Part shown: positions 1-24,469 of the stretch, one piece after another
Position numbering within the stretch: the first letter of the stretch is position 1
Layout: each line of letters starts with the position of its first letter
Origin: Astropecten irregularis
Lineage: Eukaryota > Echinodermata > Asteroidea > Paxillosida > Astropectinidae
NCBI GenBank assembly: GCA_963971285.1
Contig: OZ020265.1
Coordinates: 5,806,270-5,870,269, forward strand
Length of the DNA stretch: 64,000 nt
Reading direction: 5' to 3'
The notes under the pieces: generated by a model
What the model was told of the DNA's origin: nothing
The model's input: only the letters and a program-made list of their open reading frames with translations
The model's database searches: none
Position numbers and translations under genes: made by a program

Positions 1-640
1 TGTTACGTTTTAATGATGCTAAAGGAAGGGACCACGAGAAGTGAAAAGCCTAATGTGGAATGCGTATGCGTACAGGGGGGAGGGGGGGGGGGGTTGGGAC
101 CAATGCGTACGCCATGCGTACATAGGGGGAGGGGGGGTAAAAAAAAAGTCGGCATTCCGTGCGTACGTACTTTATGGAAGGCCCCTAAGTCGCAACGCAA
201 ATCCCCAGTACGTCTCCATCAAACCCGCCCCTGTGTATCAGCCCTTACGTTTGCCTCATCCGCCGATTAAAGCAATTTGCCGTTGTCATTTGTTTCATTG
301 CAGAAAAACGGAAATTGTGTGATTGAACTGTCCTCCTTTTAATCCGATCGACGTTGGCCTAAGCTTGTAGAAAATCCGGTGATTGATCAAACTGTTTTTG
401 CTTGACGAAGAATAACTTTTAAGCCGAAAAAAACAAGGTTGTACAACCAAAGTCCCCACACTGACTAAAAAAGGTTAGACAAAATACATCTGATGAGTGG
501 GTCAACTGGTAGGCCTACTGTTCAAAAACACGTTGAATTCTCAAAAGAGTGGTAATAAATATAAAATATCAAACATAATTTTCAATACAAGTAATAAACT
601 GCTGCAAACTGCTAATCAGCCAAAATGACCTGACTAAGGC
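1..640. other. Intergenic sequence with a dispersed-repeat start
   Basis: Positions 10-66 (TTTTAATGATGCTAAAGGAA, GGACCACGAGAAGTG) recur at 24094-24152. Homopolymer G and A tracts follow at 76-155. No gene is seen in this stretch. Confidence 0.5.
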
Positions 641-804
641 TAACAGTTAGGAGGGCCTGACGCGTTTCGATCCAAGCAGGATCTTTCTCAAAGGCTGAAT
701 GACAAAATACACGAACATGCAAGTGAAGGAAGCATACATACAATGGGTCAGAGGATATGTACAAAGGGAAGGGGGTGGTATGAGAGTCAGGGTGGGTAAG
801 ATAG

Positions 805-960
805 GTCAGACAAAAGTTGGGGGTCAGGTAGGCAAGATCAAAGGTAACAGCCAGCCTGTATAGGGCTGGATGGCTCAGTTGGTAGAGCGCATGTACGGTA
901 TTCAGGAGGTCGCCTGTTCGAATCCCGCTCCAGTCAATTTTTCTTTGTTCACTTTTCAAA
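805..960 (+). mobile_element. tRNA-derived SINE
   Basis: Polymerase III A box TGGCTCAGTTGGT and B box GTTCGAATCC in tRNA-like spacing, followed by the tail TTTTTCTTTGTTCACTTTTC. Confidence 0.7.
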
Positions 961-1382
961 GACTACAAAAGGGTTGGAAAGAGCGGTGCTGGGGGTGAGG
1001 GATTAACAGAGGAGTTAATTAGAGGATTGGAGATCAAGATGGGCAAGAGGGAGGAGAGGAATACAAAAAGGGGTAGGGATTAGAGAGTACCTGTGGATGA
1101 ATGAAAAGGAGATAAGCAAACAAGAATATTAGTCATTGCCTTCCTGGAGGTTTAATTTTTGGTCACTGGTCACTTGTTTTATCGTTTTCTGGATAAATAC
1201 AGTATTTCAGCCAGACAAATTGTAACGGTATGTTTTTACCATCACCATCGTTATACGGTTATAGTTGAGTCTGTGAAGATGTCAGTTTCGGTCTGATTGT
1301 AAGTTTATTATTTAAATTTAGGAAGCGCCCTCTATGTTCTGTACGGGTTTAGCGCGCTTTTGTGTATTTCGAATTCATACAG

Positions 1383-1512
1383 GGTGCATTCGTTTAGCTA
1401 ACACGGGTCAGCCCTTACTTGGAATGGTCGTGTTTTACTGCACAAAACAAGCGAGAGAATGGGGACGAGGTTGATTGGTGTCGACCCGGGGGAGCTAAAC
1501 GAACGCCCCCTC
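1383..1512. mobile_element. Family E MITE
   Basis: Inverted ends TGCATTCGTTTAGCTAAC and GGAGCTAAACGAACGC around GGAATGGTCGTG and GGGGACGAGGTTGA. About 125 bp. Confidence 0.68.
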
Positions 1513-1651
1513 TGTTAGTGTCGGAAGACCACGTGACATGGTTCCGTCTTCTCTCCTAACAGGTAGGCCTAATTATCTTTTCCTTCCAAATCATTGTATT
1601 TTTATCATGTTTATATTTGTTAAATTCATTGACTGATTAATTGCTATCATT

Positions 1652-2044
1652 TTAAAGGTAGTATCATACTTTGGTAAGACACCACAGAAATACAGATTCA
1701 TGTCAAAGAAATACAGATTCATGGACAAAAAATTTCAAGGAGGATACAGTAATTATAGTCATCTGTGAACATTTCAGTCCCATACGGTGCCCACTTTTTG
1801 AGAAAACAGTGAAAAACGGCCACAGTATTTCTTGAGTCTTTTCTCTTTAATTTTTGATCTTTTAAAAGATTAAAAAGATTTTCGGTTGTTGTTTTACTAA
1901 TTTCTGGATAAATGCACCATTTCAGGCGGAACATTTTTAACGGTATGTTTCTATACCACCACCATCTTCATACCATGTAAGTTATACGTAAATCTGTGAA
2001 CATTTCTGTTTTGGTTTCTTACCAAAGTATGATACTACCTTTAA
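1652..2044. mobile_element. Family A MITE, intact ends with TTAA flanks
   Basis: Terminal inverted repeats start AGGTAGTATCATACTTTGGT, both flanked by TTAA. The interior carries the paired motifs GATCTTTTAAAAGAT and CCATACGGTGCCCACTTTTT. The TTAA target suggests piggyBac-type mobilisation (inference). No ORF of note. Confidence 0.75.
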
Positions 2045-2615
2045 GGAATAAGAATAAGACGAAAAAGGGGTCTTTTTTTCAGCCAGATAATTGTTGAACG
2101 TTTATTAGAATTGACACGCTAGTCATACAAAGAATGGACATGATTTAAAACAAAAGTATAATAATATTCGACTTAATTATTAATTAGTGGCAACCATATT
2201 ATGAAATGTCACATTTTAAACTGAAAAAAAAAACCACCGCACTGGGATAAAGAAAATCAACAAGGGAACAAAACAATACAAAAATAAAAACAACAATAAA
2301 CGACAAAACTTAAGGCTTTTTTATCTGACCTTTGACCTTTCAATAGGATGCGTTGCCATGGAATCTGAACAGCCACTTTCACAATCACATTTAGAAAAAA
2401 AGCTTATAAAAGAAATGGATATAAGGGTTGAGCACAGTTTTCATTTGTACAAACATTTGTATTACAATACGTGATTTAGTTCTAATAGTCATAAGTCTCT
2501 ATACAATTCTCGATAATCTGTACGACCTATCTAAAACGACACATAAGAAGTGTGGCCTTCAAATGAAATATTACTGGAAAATCACTGATCTCTGTTATAA
2601 AGGGGAGAAACTTTA

Positions 2616-2906
2616 TAAGGCCAAAAAAAAAATTGTTGTGTTGCCTTCAAGTGGAAAAATTAAAATTTTGGGTCGGTCGGTCGATATTTTTCTTTTTTCT
2701 TTTTTTTTTGGGGGGGCGACTTTCAAACATTTAAGAATAAAATACAGGATGTATGGTCACCAGGGCTTATAAATCAACGGTCTTGGGTCGTTTTGAGGAG
2801 ACACGCTTTTTTACTGCTAAATTTTACATTTTCTGTCAAAAATGGTGAGTTGTTTTACGGTCGGTCGCTAAGGGCAACACAACAATTTTTATTTTAGGCC
2901 TTACTG
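2616..2906. mobile_element. Inverted-repeat MITE (TAAGGCC ends)
   Basis: TAAGGCC-A-tract-TTGTTGTGTTGCC at the left matches GGCAACACAACAATT...TTAGGCCTTA at the right. Confidence 0.65.
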
Positions 2907-3142
2907 GTCGGTCACAGTCATTGAAAAGCCTAGCCAGGCATGGGCCTTTAGGTGTGAAATCTTCCTCATGTCAGCCCTGAACTTCACTTCAATCAAGCCT
3001 AATTTTTGGATACTGTACATGATCAATGTGGACTTGGTCTGGCCTGGCTTTTCAGTGGCTAGGCCCAATTAGCATCAACGTTTCCCTCCTTAAAGATATC
3101 CGGATCCTGATCAAACAGCTAGCTCACTCAAGTCTTTGTAGG

Positions 3143-3830
3143 GATCAGTGGATACAATACTCTCAATGGTCAATGAGCTATCCAGTCTTTATACATAGAT
3201 CAGTGGATACAATACTCTCAATAGCCAATGAGCTATCCAGTCTTTATACAGAGATCAGTGGATACAATACTCTCAATGGCCAATGAGCTATCCAGTCTTT
3301 ATATAGAGATCAGTGGATACAATACTCTCAATGGCCAATGAGTTATCCAGTCTTTATACATAGATCAGTGGATACAATACTCTCAATGGTCAATGAGCTA
3401 TCCAGTCTTTATACATAGATCAGTGGATACAATACTCTCAATAGCCAATGAGCTATCCAGTCTTTATACAGAGATCAGTGGATACAATACTCTCAATGGC
3501 CAATGAGCTATCCAGTCTTTATACAGAGATCAGTGGATACAATACTCTCAATGGCCAATGAGCTATCCAGTCTTTATATAGAGATCAGTGGATACAATAC
3601 TCTCAATGGCCAACGAGCTATCCAGTCTTTATACAGAGATCAGTGGATACAATAATCTCAATGGCCAATTAGCTATCCAGTCTTTATATAGAGATCAGTG
3701 GATACAATACTCTCAATGGCCAACGAGCTATCCAGTCTTTATACAGAGATCAGTGGATACAATACTCTCAATGGCCAATGAGCTATCAAGCCTTCATATA
3801 CAGATCAGTGGATACAATAATAGGAACAGC
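3143..3830. repeat. 55-bp minisatellite, about 12 copies
   Basis: Unit GATCAGTGGATACAATACTC TCAATGGCCAATGAGCTATC CAGTCTTTATACAGA. Starts at 3143, 3198, 3253 and so on, with ordered variants (ATAG/AGAG, GGTC/GGCC) suggesting higher-order copying. Intergenic. Confidence 0.85.
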
Positions 3831-3937
3831 AAAGTTGCCACAAAACAGCTACAGTAAAAACACTATTTATACTTTATAGAGGTAATGTCCATGTACACAG
3901 AGATGAATAAAGTGGAAAGAAACTGCATAATTAATTG

Positions 3938-4300
3938 TTTAAAGGTAGTATCATACTTTGGTAAGAAACCAAAACAGAAATGTTCACAGATTTACGTATA
4001 ACTTTCAGGATATGAAGATGGTGGTGGTAGAAACATACCATTAAAAATGTTTCCGCCTGAAATAGTGTATTCCAGAAACTAGTAAAACAACGACCGAAAA
4101 TCTTTTTGATCTTTTAAAAGATTAAAATTAAAAAAGAAAAGTCTTAAGAAATACTGTGGCTGTTTTTCACTGTTTTCTCAAAAAGTTGGCACCAAATGGG
4201 ACTGACATTTTCACAGATGACTGTTACTGTATCTGTCTTGGTATTTTTGCCCATGAATCTGTATTTCTTTGATAAAAACCAAAGTATGATACTAGCTTTT
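3938..4300. mobile_element. Family A MITE copy
   Basis: Same inverted ends and interior as the copy at 1652-2044, in the opposite orientation. The right TTAA is mutated. Confidence 0.72.
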
Positions 4301-4434
4301 ATTCTTGTCTAAAAGTCATAACTCTCTATGTATACTCCTTAATCATTACGAAGATTAAAAGATGGTTGATATATATATACACACAGTAATCAAACTGAAA
4401 TTTAATAGCTGTTAAGCTTTTAAGTTTTACAACT

Positions 4435-5032
4435 AAAGGCTTTTCACACGACACAAAGAAACTCTAGATCATTGAGAAAATCTCTTTTATGGTTGTGAAA
4501 TCCTACAAAAGTATCATCGTGTGAAAGGACACCAATGCTTGAGAGTGACCTGACGTCCCTGGTGAATCCTTGAGAGATTTTGACCGAGGTCCAGACCTAC
4601 GACAACATTTCTCAAGGGACCCTTGCGAAGTGCTTTGCAAAGAGCACGAGTGTGTTTTCCTTTTGTGTTATATTGCCTTTGCAGACCACGCAAACTCCCG
4701 CTCGCAAAAGCGCGCAACTTCAGCATCGTGATGATACTAGCAGCGTTTTACATTCATAAAATGCATAGTTTATCGATTACCTGCGTTCCGTCTCACGGAA
4801 GTCTTGCGAAATATTACACTGTGCCGTGTGAAAGTACGCAAAAGCGGCCAGTGTAACACCATTTTGTAAGATTTCGCAACCATGAGAGAATTTAAAAGAA
4901 GGTAGGTTTGTGGTGACACCATGTAATCTCTTCTGTGAGAGTGTGGGGTTCTGAGAAGAACCGTTGGTATAATCTCCTGAGAGAATTTATCAATGGCTGA
5001 GAGTTATGATTAGCGTCGTGTGAAAAGGCCTT
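4435..5032. mobile_element. Inverted-repeat element, about 600 bp (TTCACACGAC ends)
   Basis: AAAGGCTTTTCACACGACAC at the left and GCGTCGTGTGAAAAGGCCTT at the right. The interior repeats the GTGTGAAA motif. No transposase is seen. Confidence 0.68.
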
Positions 5033-5369
5033 ACAGAGAGGAAATGAACTGAGGTGACAGAAGAGACAGGGACAGGAGGTGGGTAGGTTGTAAATTTAAA
5101 TTGAGGAGGGGTGGGGATGGAAGTTTATGGGATGCGGATGAGAGGAAGGTCTCGAGATGCGGGGTTGGCATGGCGATGGAGGTTGCTGGAGTAACGGGAC
5201 ACATAAATAATGAGTCACATTTACGCAGAGGTCTGCTCAGTTTATAACAAAATGCTTGTTTGGTAGAATTCCCATTGAATTCCTAGCGCTTAAATAATAC
5301 CTGATTTGTGTTATTGTCAACAGCATTGTGTGATGTCAGAGCAGTCCAATAACACAGTAGAAGCAGCGG

Positions 5370-6185
5370 TTGCTATGGGTATAGTCTCCTGGTTACTTAA
5401 GGCATGATCTAGTGGTTGTGAAGGACACATTGATTCCGATATAAATTAGTCTGGTACCACACAGTTTATAGGTTTGAACAGATACAGTGTCTTTGTAGCT
5501 ACGGGAATAGTCTAGTGGTTGCTATGGGTATAGTCTGTTGGTTGCTATGGGTGTGGTCTAGTTGTTGCTATGGATATAGTCTGCTGATTGATAGTCACCA
5601 GGTGCCACTAGCTCCTTAAAACCATTCATCAGAAACATTCAACAGACTTACACGTACACCACGATAAAATAATTAGCATTTGGTTGGTTGCTATGGGTGT
5701 GGTATATTGGTTGCTATGGGTATAGTCTGTTGGTTACTAGTCACAGGGTGCCACTAGCTCCTCAAACATTTCGCAGACTTACGCCATGATAAATAAATAA
5801 TTAGCATTTGGTTAGTTGCTATGGCATGGTATATTGGTTGCTAAGGGTGTGGTATATTGGTTGCTATGGGTATAGTCCGCTGGTTGCTAGTCACTGATTG
5901 CCACTAGCTCCTCAAAACCATTCATCAAAACATTCCATAGACTTACACCATGATAAAATAGATAGCATTTGGTTGGTTGCTATGGGTGTGGTATATTGGT
6001 TGCTATGGGTATAGTCTGTTGGTTACTAGTCACCAATTGCCACAAGCTCCTCAAAGTCACTCATCAAAACATTCCAAAGACTTACACCGTGATAACATAG
6101 ATAGCATTTGGTTGGTTGCTATGGGTGTGGTCTGCTGGTTGCTAGTCACCACTAGCTCCTCAAAGCCATTCATCAAAAACATTCC
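5370..6185. repeat. Degenerate tandem array of 128-161 bp units
   Basis: Repeated phrases TTGGTTGGTTGCTATGGGTG, GGTTACTAGTCACC, CCACTAGCTCCTCAAA and GACTTACACCATGATAA recur about five times (phrase GCATTTGGTT near 5675, 5803, 5964, 6104). Confidence 0.7.
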
Positions 6186-6860
6186 ACAGACTAACAACAT
6201 CAAAAAATATTAGCGCCCCAAGTGCCATATACCATATAAAGAGAACTCTTTCAAACTCAAAGAAATTATATCTCAGGGTTTTTTTATGAATTGGACAATT
6301 TCGGGCCGGAGGAATTTGTTTACCTAAAGTCCCATAAAAAAGGCTGCCCGTAAGCATTTCTGCAACCTTGTACGGATAAATTTTGAGTATTAAATTGACT
6401 TCAGTTTTCATAGAGAAATGATAGCTGGCAAACGGCTGGTGAATCTGCACAGTCAAGATTCATGTTTTAAAAAGAAAACCCTTAACCGAGCGTCGCCATT
6501 GTAATTATGAACTCAATTCAGTTTGGTCAACATTAAGATACGTTACAGTTGGGGGCGAGGAATCGTGGAATTCATTTCCATCAAAAAGAGGCATTAGCTT
6601 TATTGACATTTCCATCAGAAAGCAGTGCCAGTGACACATGACTAATGACTCATTTTGTTATAGTCATATGATTTTAAGGTCCCTCGCGCTGGATTTTAAA
6701 GACACCATGTTGGCCAGCCGGACACGAAATGCCAGGGAACGTTATGCTTACTACCACCAATCAGCACACATATTGTGTATTAAGGTGTCAATCCCAAAAG
6801 AAGTCAGGGAGCCAGTCCACTTTGTTTTACATTATACGTACAGAAAGATGAGAAGGTGTT

Positions 6861-19122
<12,262 letters not shown>

Positions 19123-19876
19123 CGCTACAGACTAGTCTACACCGCCGATTTTCAAAACATTTGCCTCTTTAAATTCCTCCAGACGTCTCTAGCAGTTTAC
19201 AGGGATAATTCATTGACAGAGCAATTAACTGGTGCTGAATTTAGGACGTTAAGTGAAGTAAATTACGGTGCTGATCCACTTCCTAAGTGACAATTTTTGT
19301 CCGACGCCCTAAATCTCTTGCATGCATACACGTACAATGCAAAATGGTAGATTATCAAAGAGCTAAAAATAGCACCTGGGCATGATAGACTTTTTACCAG
19401 TCGCATTTTAAATGTCTTAAGTTGCCAATTCCTTTTAATTGAAACAAATTATCATGTTTGCATTACGTACGTGGTAATCGTATTTATCACCGTCGGTCTT
19501 TTTAATATTACGACTACATTTCTCAAAACGTAAGCAACCAAGTATAATGATTTTAAGAAATTAATTTAATTGGCTTAATAAGCATATTAATAAAAAAACA
19601 CTAGTACATTCTTTATCCCTTCAAAATGTACAAGCATGTTCACCATCAAAGCATCGAAGGCTATTAAAAAAGGTAAAAGAAAATATAAATATATGACAAT
19701 TAAACCCACCAATTCCTTGGAAGGCAAGCTTATATGTTGATTCGTGTTTTTATTAATGCGTTTTAGTGACTAACTTGTTTGTTTATAATTATACAGACTG
19801 AATTGAAGTCTAAGGAAACATTTTATATTTAAGACGAGTGGTGGCGCTACAGCTTTCATTTCTTTGTGCTGCAGCA

Positions 19877-20006
19877 AAGGATGCGTTCGTTTAGAAAGCT
19901 CCAGTTGACGACAGTCAACCTCGTCGCGCCCTCTCGCTTGTTTTACGCAGTGTACGCGACGATTCCACGGTCAGGACTGCCCCATGGAAGCTAAATGAAC
20001 GCACCA
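19877..20006. mobile_element. Family E MITE
   Basis: GATGCGTTCGTTTAGAAAGC and AAGCTAAATGAACGCACC ends. Just upstream of the Ras start. Confidence 0.65.
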
Positions 20007-20169
20007 AATATAAACCCAACCCGTCCATACATTCTGTGACGGTCTCGATGACTAAAGCCAAAGACATGTTTATGACTCAGTCTAAAACTTATTACCTTAC
20101 CACACCAAAACATTCGCAATTAGCAAAACAACTGAGTATTATTTAAAAAAATGTACACTTCCTTTACAA

Positions 20170-20400
20170 TGAGTAACCTTTGATGATTAAAAAGCCGCAT
20201 CCCCTTTGAGTGGTCCCCCATAGTGATAGTACTGTTTCGAACAAAGATACTGGCTGGATAGCAGCTCAGTTGGTAAGAGCTCCAATACGTCACGGTATCA
20301 TAATATTCCGGAGGTCGCTAGTTCGAATCATATTATATTATATCTATGATTCGAATGCAGTCACTTTCCTTTGTTCGCTTTTCAATGACTTGAATATTTT
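20170..20400 (+). mobile_element. tRNA-derived SINE, degenerate
   Basis: AAAAAGCCGCATCCCCTTTG leader, TAGCAGCTCAGTTGGTAAGA A box, GGTCGCTAGTTCGAATC B box, and the GTTCGCTTTTCAATGACTT tail. Confidence 0.65.
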
Positions 20401-20635
20401 AGGCATAAAGCTTTTAACAGCATTTTCGGCTCAAAAAATCGAGTCAGTAACAACTAAAAACGGTGGTTGAAATCGCAGAAAATGTTGTTTTTTTTTCAAT
20501 TATGGTGTTATTTTCAAATCTCACCACAGTTTCTTGTTCGATGTAACTATATTGGCATAAGGTATATAGGTAAGAGTTGGCCAGAGATTAATTTAGTGTT
20601 TCATAAAAATATTAACCATGAGGGAATTGACTAAA

Positions 20636-20991
20636 TTTAAAGGTGGTATCATACTTTGGTAAGAAGCAATGTTCACAGATTTATGTATAAATTTCAGGGT
20701 ATGAATTGGTGGTGGCAGAAACATACCGTAAAATTTTTTTCCGCCTGAAATGGTGTATTTATCCAGAAATTAGTAAAACAACGACCGAAAATCTTTTTGA
20801 TCTTTTAAAAGATCAAAAATAAAAGAGAAAAGACTTAAGAAATACCGTGGCCGTTTTTCACTGTTTTCTCAAAAAGTGGGCACCGTAAGGGACTGAAATT
20901 TTCACAGATGACTATTATTGTATCTGTCTTGATATTTGTTCTCATGAATCTGTATTTCTTTGACAAAAAAAGTATTATACTACCTTTAAAA
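20636..20991. mobile_element. Family A MITE copy with TTAA flanks
   Basis: TTAAAGGTGGTATCATAC at the left and TACTACCTTTAA at the right, with the full interior. Intergenic, between Ras and SNRNP35. Confidence 0.72.
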
Positions 20992-21182
20992 AGCCGCATC
21001 CTCTTTGAGTGATCCCCCGTAGAATAGTTAGTACTGCATGTTTGGAACAATCGCTGGATAGCTCACTGAGTTGGAAGACTGAGCTCCCGCCGGCCGATAC
21101 CTCGGTATCATATTCCGCGGACGTCGCTGGTTTGAATCCCGTTTTAGTTATTTTTCTTTGTTCACTTTTCAATGACTTGGTT
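20990..21182 (+). mobile_element. tRNA-derived SINE, degenerate
   Basis: AAAAGCCGCATCCTCTTTGA leader, GCTGGATAGCTCACTGAGT, a decayed B box GGTTTGAATCCC, and the TTTGTTCACTTTTCAATGAC tail. Confidence 0.65.
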
Positions 21183-21272
21183 TTTTTTTTTAGACATAAA
21201 GCTTTTAACGGTATTTTCGGCCAAAAAAAAAAAGGATCGAGTCGGTGACACTAAGAACTAAAATGGTGGCTG

Positions 21273-21698
21273 ATTTTTTTTGCCGTTAGGGCGCCCCTTT
21301 TTATTTCTGTGGTTCTCATTTCCGACCGACCCATGGGCTCCAAGTTCCAACCGAAGAAAATAAACAACTTTGTTTTAGTTTCCCGCCGACTCGACCCTGT
21401 TCAGAATGACATAGATTCAGCAACAAAAAAATAATAACAATTTCCAGAATTTCTGGAGACAAATTTTGCCAGTAGGCCTACATTTTTTTTGTATTCTTTC
21501 TATCACAGAATAATAAAAAAAAATTCAAACGAGATTACACTGAGTAGAAGCAATAAACATTTCTTATCATTTTCTTTAGGTTTTTGTGTAATCAAAACGA
21601 TTTTTTTTTCACCAAACTTTTTTATTGTTCGACCGACCCTCCCTCTCAAGGTGAAAAAGAAATGAGAACCACAGTTGTAAAAAGGGGTGCCCGAACGG
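21273..21698. mobile_element. Foldback element with about 38-bp inverted ends
   Basis: Left CGTTAGGGCGCCCC...TGTGGTTCTCATTTC, right GAAATGAGAACCACA...GGGGTGCCCGAACGG. CGACCGACCC occurs inside both arms. Confidence 0.68.
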
Positions 21699-21859
21699 TG
21701 TTAAACTTGTTATTTTCAAATCGCAGTTTCTTAAATTCGAAGTACATGTATTCGTATGTATCAATCATACATGATATTCATTTTTGATTTTGCAGCTAGC
21801 ATAAGGTGTACGTAAGAGCTGAATTTAGTGTTTCAACAAAATTGACTAAACTAATTTAA

Positions 21860-22035
21860 AGTCATTAAAAAGTGAACAAAGAAAAATTGACTGGGAAGGG
21901 ATTCGACTATTTTTTAGGGACACCACCACGGAACTTAAGGCTGGGTAGAGCGATACGGTACGTATTAATATCCGGAGGTCGCGGCTGGTTCGAATCCCGT
22001 TCCACTGTCAATTTAGTCTTTGTTCACTTTTATGA
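21860..22035 (+). mobile_element. Rearranged SINE with inverted tail
   Basis: An inverted tail (AAAGTGAACAAAGAAAAATT) precedes a head carrying GGTTCGAATCCCG and a normal-orientation TTTGTTCACTTTT tail. Confidence 0.55.
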
Positions 22036-22198
22036 TGATGCCTGTTATAAGTGAAGTGTTGCCTGTTTTTCTGAAATGATTTAGAACTGTTCAGATGTCA
22101 TTCCGGTCTAAACTGTAACTGTAACAGTTGAATAAACCGGAATCGAGTGCTGTTTCTCTCGAAAGTTAATGAAACATTATTGTGTCGTCGTATAATAA

Positions 22199-22655
22199 TC
22201 TACGGAGCTCCACGAGTGCCATTCCACTTATCCAGATAACTACACAATCTCACAAAGTCGACTTTTGGAGTGGCACAAAGTCGTTTAGTCTCAATAATTA
22301 TCTCAACAAGATGACTTTTAGCGAAATCGAGAAGTCGACTTATCCTGATTTATCGGGCCGAGTCAACGAACTGCATCTAAAAAGTCGTGTTATTCTGATC
22401 AAATAATTAACCTCGGGTTTTATTAAGACGTCTTTACAAAGTGAACTATGAATAATATTATGAGCACAAGTTGACTTCCTTCTTTCAGTAAGTCGTCTTG
22501 GCGAGATAAATTATCAGGATATGTCGACTTCTTAGTTAGTAACTGAGTCATCTTGTACGAATAAATTAATTATCTGGATAAGTCGACTTTTAAGGCTTAA
22601 TAAGTCGACTTTGTTAGATAATAAATTGAATGGCACTTGTGGTGCTCCGTAGTAA
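22199..22655. mobile_element. Foldback element with repeated AAGTCGACTT palindromes
   Basis: Inverted ends CTACGGAGCTCCACGAGTGC and GCACTTGTGGTGCTCCGTAG. At least eight copies or variants of the palindrome AAGTCGACTT are spread through the interior. Confidence 0.7.
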
Positions 22656-22850
22656 ACATCCTGTGAATTTATTCATTTCTATTTTTTGGGGAAAAGTTAA
22701 TGACTGAGTTGCAGATATTACACTTCTGCGATGATGCCTGACAAAAATTAATTGACGGATTTAAAGAAAAGTAGGATTTAAAGTTTTGCATGTTGTGCAT
22801 GCATGCAAAACACTATTCACAAATGCATAGAGATATTATTCTAAGGGTGC

Positions 22851-22975
22851 ATTCGTTTAGCTTCCCCCGGGTTGACACCAGTCAACCTCGTCCCCATTCT
22901 CTCGCTTGTTTTGTGCAGTAAACCACGACCATTCCCAGTAAGGGCTGACCCGGGGGAGCTAAACGAATGCACCCT
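22851..22975. mobile_element. Family E MITE
   Basis: Nearly perfect ends GGGTGCATTCGTTTAGCT and AGCTAAACGAATGCACCC. Confidence 0.72.
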
Positions 22976-23059
22976 TAGTTATCTCTATGCACAAATGTGA
23001 CTTAGTAACGACTTGTTAACAAGTCTATGCCAAGGGTAGATAGGTAACCGTTGGTGGTT

Positions 23060-23190
23060 GTGATGATATAACATGCGTTGCATTCTGGACTCCAGACACT
23101 AGAAAAACATGGCGGCCTCCGTGGGAAAAAGACAACAATCAAATCTCTAGCAAACTTGCACTGTATTTTGGTCAATAACTACTTGGGTAA
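23060..23190 (+). other. Possible SNRNP35 5' UTR exon
   Basis: Contains AACATGGCGGCCTCC, a promoter-proximal style ATG context opening a 13-codon frame, and a strong donor TTGG/GTAAGT near 23190. It could splice to the acceptor before 24458. This is speculative; no transcript evidence is available here. Confidence 0.25.
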
Positions 23191-23521
23191 GTTAACTCTT
23201 ATATTTGCAGTTTTGGGACATATTATGGCAATCCAAATATGGTTAGATTTTCATTTAGATGTGTTCCATGGACTAGACTAGACTATTTAGTATTAAATCT
23301 TTCGCGGATCCGGATCGATGATAATCATTACTAACGACAACGTTTTCATTAACACTAATAACAGGTTAGGCTTAGTTAATTCAGGCTAATTCGTACCGTA
23401 CGCAAACGAAAAATTTGCATAGCATTATCGTGCGAAAAGAGAGGTAAAAAAACCTGAAAAAAGCACTGGGATTGTTTTGTTTTTTCCTTGTTTTTAGTAA
23501 TTCATTTCAGATTTGAAAGTG

Positions 23522-24077
23522 ATGTCCCAATAAAGGCGATTGTGGGTTAACGGCATCCCAAAAGGCAAAACACATTGATTTTTTTGGTATTGAACTAACT
23601 TCTACTCCTCAAAAATGATACTTTTGACTTTCAGCAAATGTTCCTGGGTCCTTAAAAGCCTACATTGAAGAAATTTGTTAAACATTTCAGGGTTAAAATT
23701 CAATTTTCTTCCGCGCTTCTTGTAAACTTTAAAACAGACCGTCTGATCGCGTGAGGCCATTTTGTCTGGTCTGGTTAGTCTAGTGCCCAGACCCAACAGA
23801 CCAAGAGTCCTCAAAATGTCAGAGTGGAAACCAGACTATTCTCGTCTGCGGCCGTCCGTGCGGCGGTGAAATGTTACAATCTTATTAACCGTTTTTACCC
23901 CATAATTTCCCTCAAAAATCAAAGCCCTGCCCTCTTTCCAAAAATTTAAGCTTAGTAAGATAGAGGAGGAGACCAACAAAGTATATGTAGGTAAGTTACT
24001 TTTCAAATAGTAGTTTCCTTTCCTTTATAGTTTTAGGACCCGTTAACCCACAATCCCCCCAATAACGGTACCGGTCC
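23522..24077. repeat. Inverted-repeat-bounded 555-bp segment upstream of SNRNP35
   Basis: GATTGTGGGTTAACGG at 23538-23553 and its complement CCGTTAACCCACAATC at 24049-24064 bound the segment. It contains short ATG-initiated frames on both strands (for example 23814-23602 minus) that match no family I recognise. Confidence 0.5.
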
Positions 24078-24469
24078 GGATTACTGTGACATTTTAATGA
24101 TGCTAACGCAAGGGACCACGAGAAGTGAAAAACCTAATGTGGAATGCGTATGCTGGGTACCAGCAAACCTGAGTGTACATGTACTAAACCTAACCTGAGT
24201 GTCCTAAACTTCAGGAACCCCAAATTTAGGTCTAAAATACATTAGTGCGGAGTGACAGAATATTGCTGACACGCTCACGTACGTAGAGACTTGCATTTAG
24301 CTCTCATGTTTTATCTACTGAATTCGGCCATAGGGGCGAGAGCTCTGCTTGCTATGCTTCAAAATAAGTAAATTTAGCCACCACTCAAAATGGGCTAGCT
24401 ATAATTTTGAAGTATTCGTATAAGTATAACACTGACTGTATATGAATTACATTACAGCAGTGAGTTAGC

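Larger units (their letters stand above)
19123..24469. other. Divergent intergenic region between Ras and SNRNP35
   Basis: Holds both promoters by position, but no TATA or initiator element can be assigned. Nearly all identifiable sequence is repeats: family E, SINEs, family A and three foldback elements listed separately. 19200-19870 and 22980-23520 show no recognisable feature apart from the possible UTR exon. Confidence 0.5.

Noticed and set aside
612-959. 115-residue minus-strand frame
   Set aside because: Runs through a SINE and a GATCC minisatellite unit; no family resemblance.
3143-3830. CRISPR-like array
   Set aside because: The 55-bp units are directly adjacent with no unique spacers, and the genome is animal. 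It is a minisatellite.
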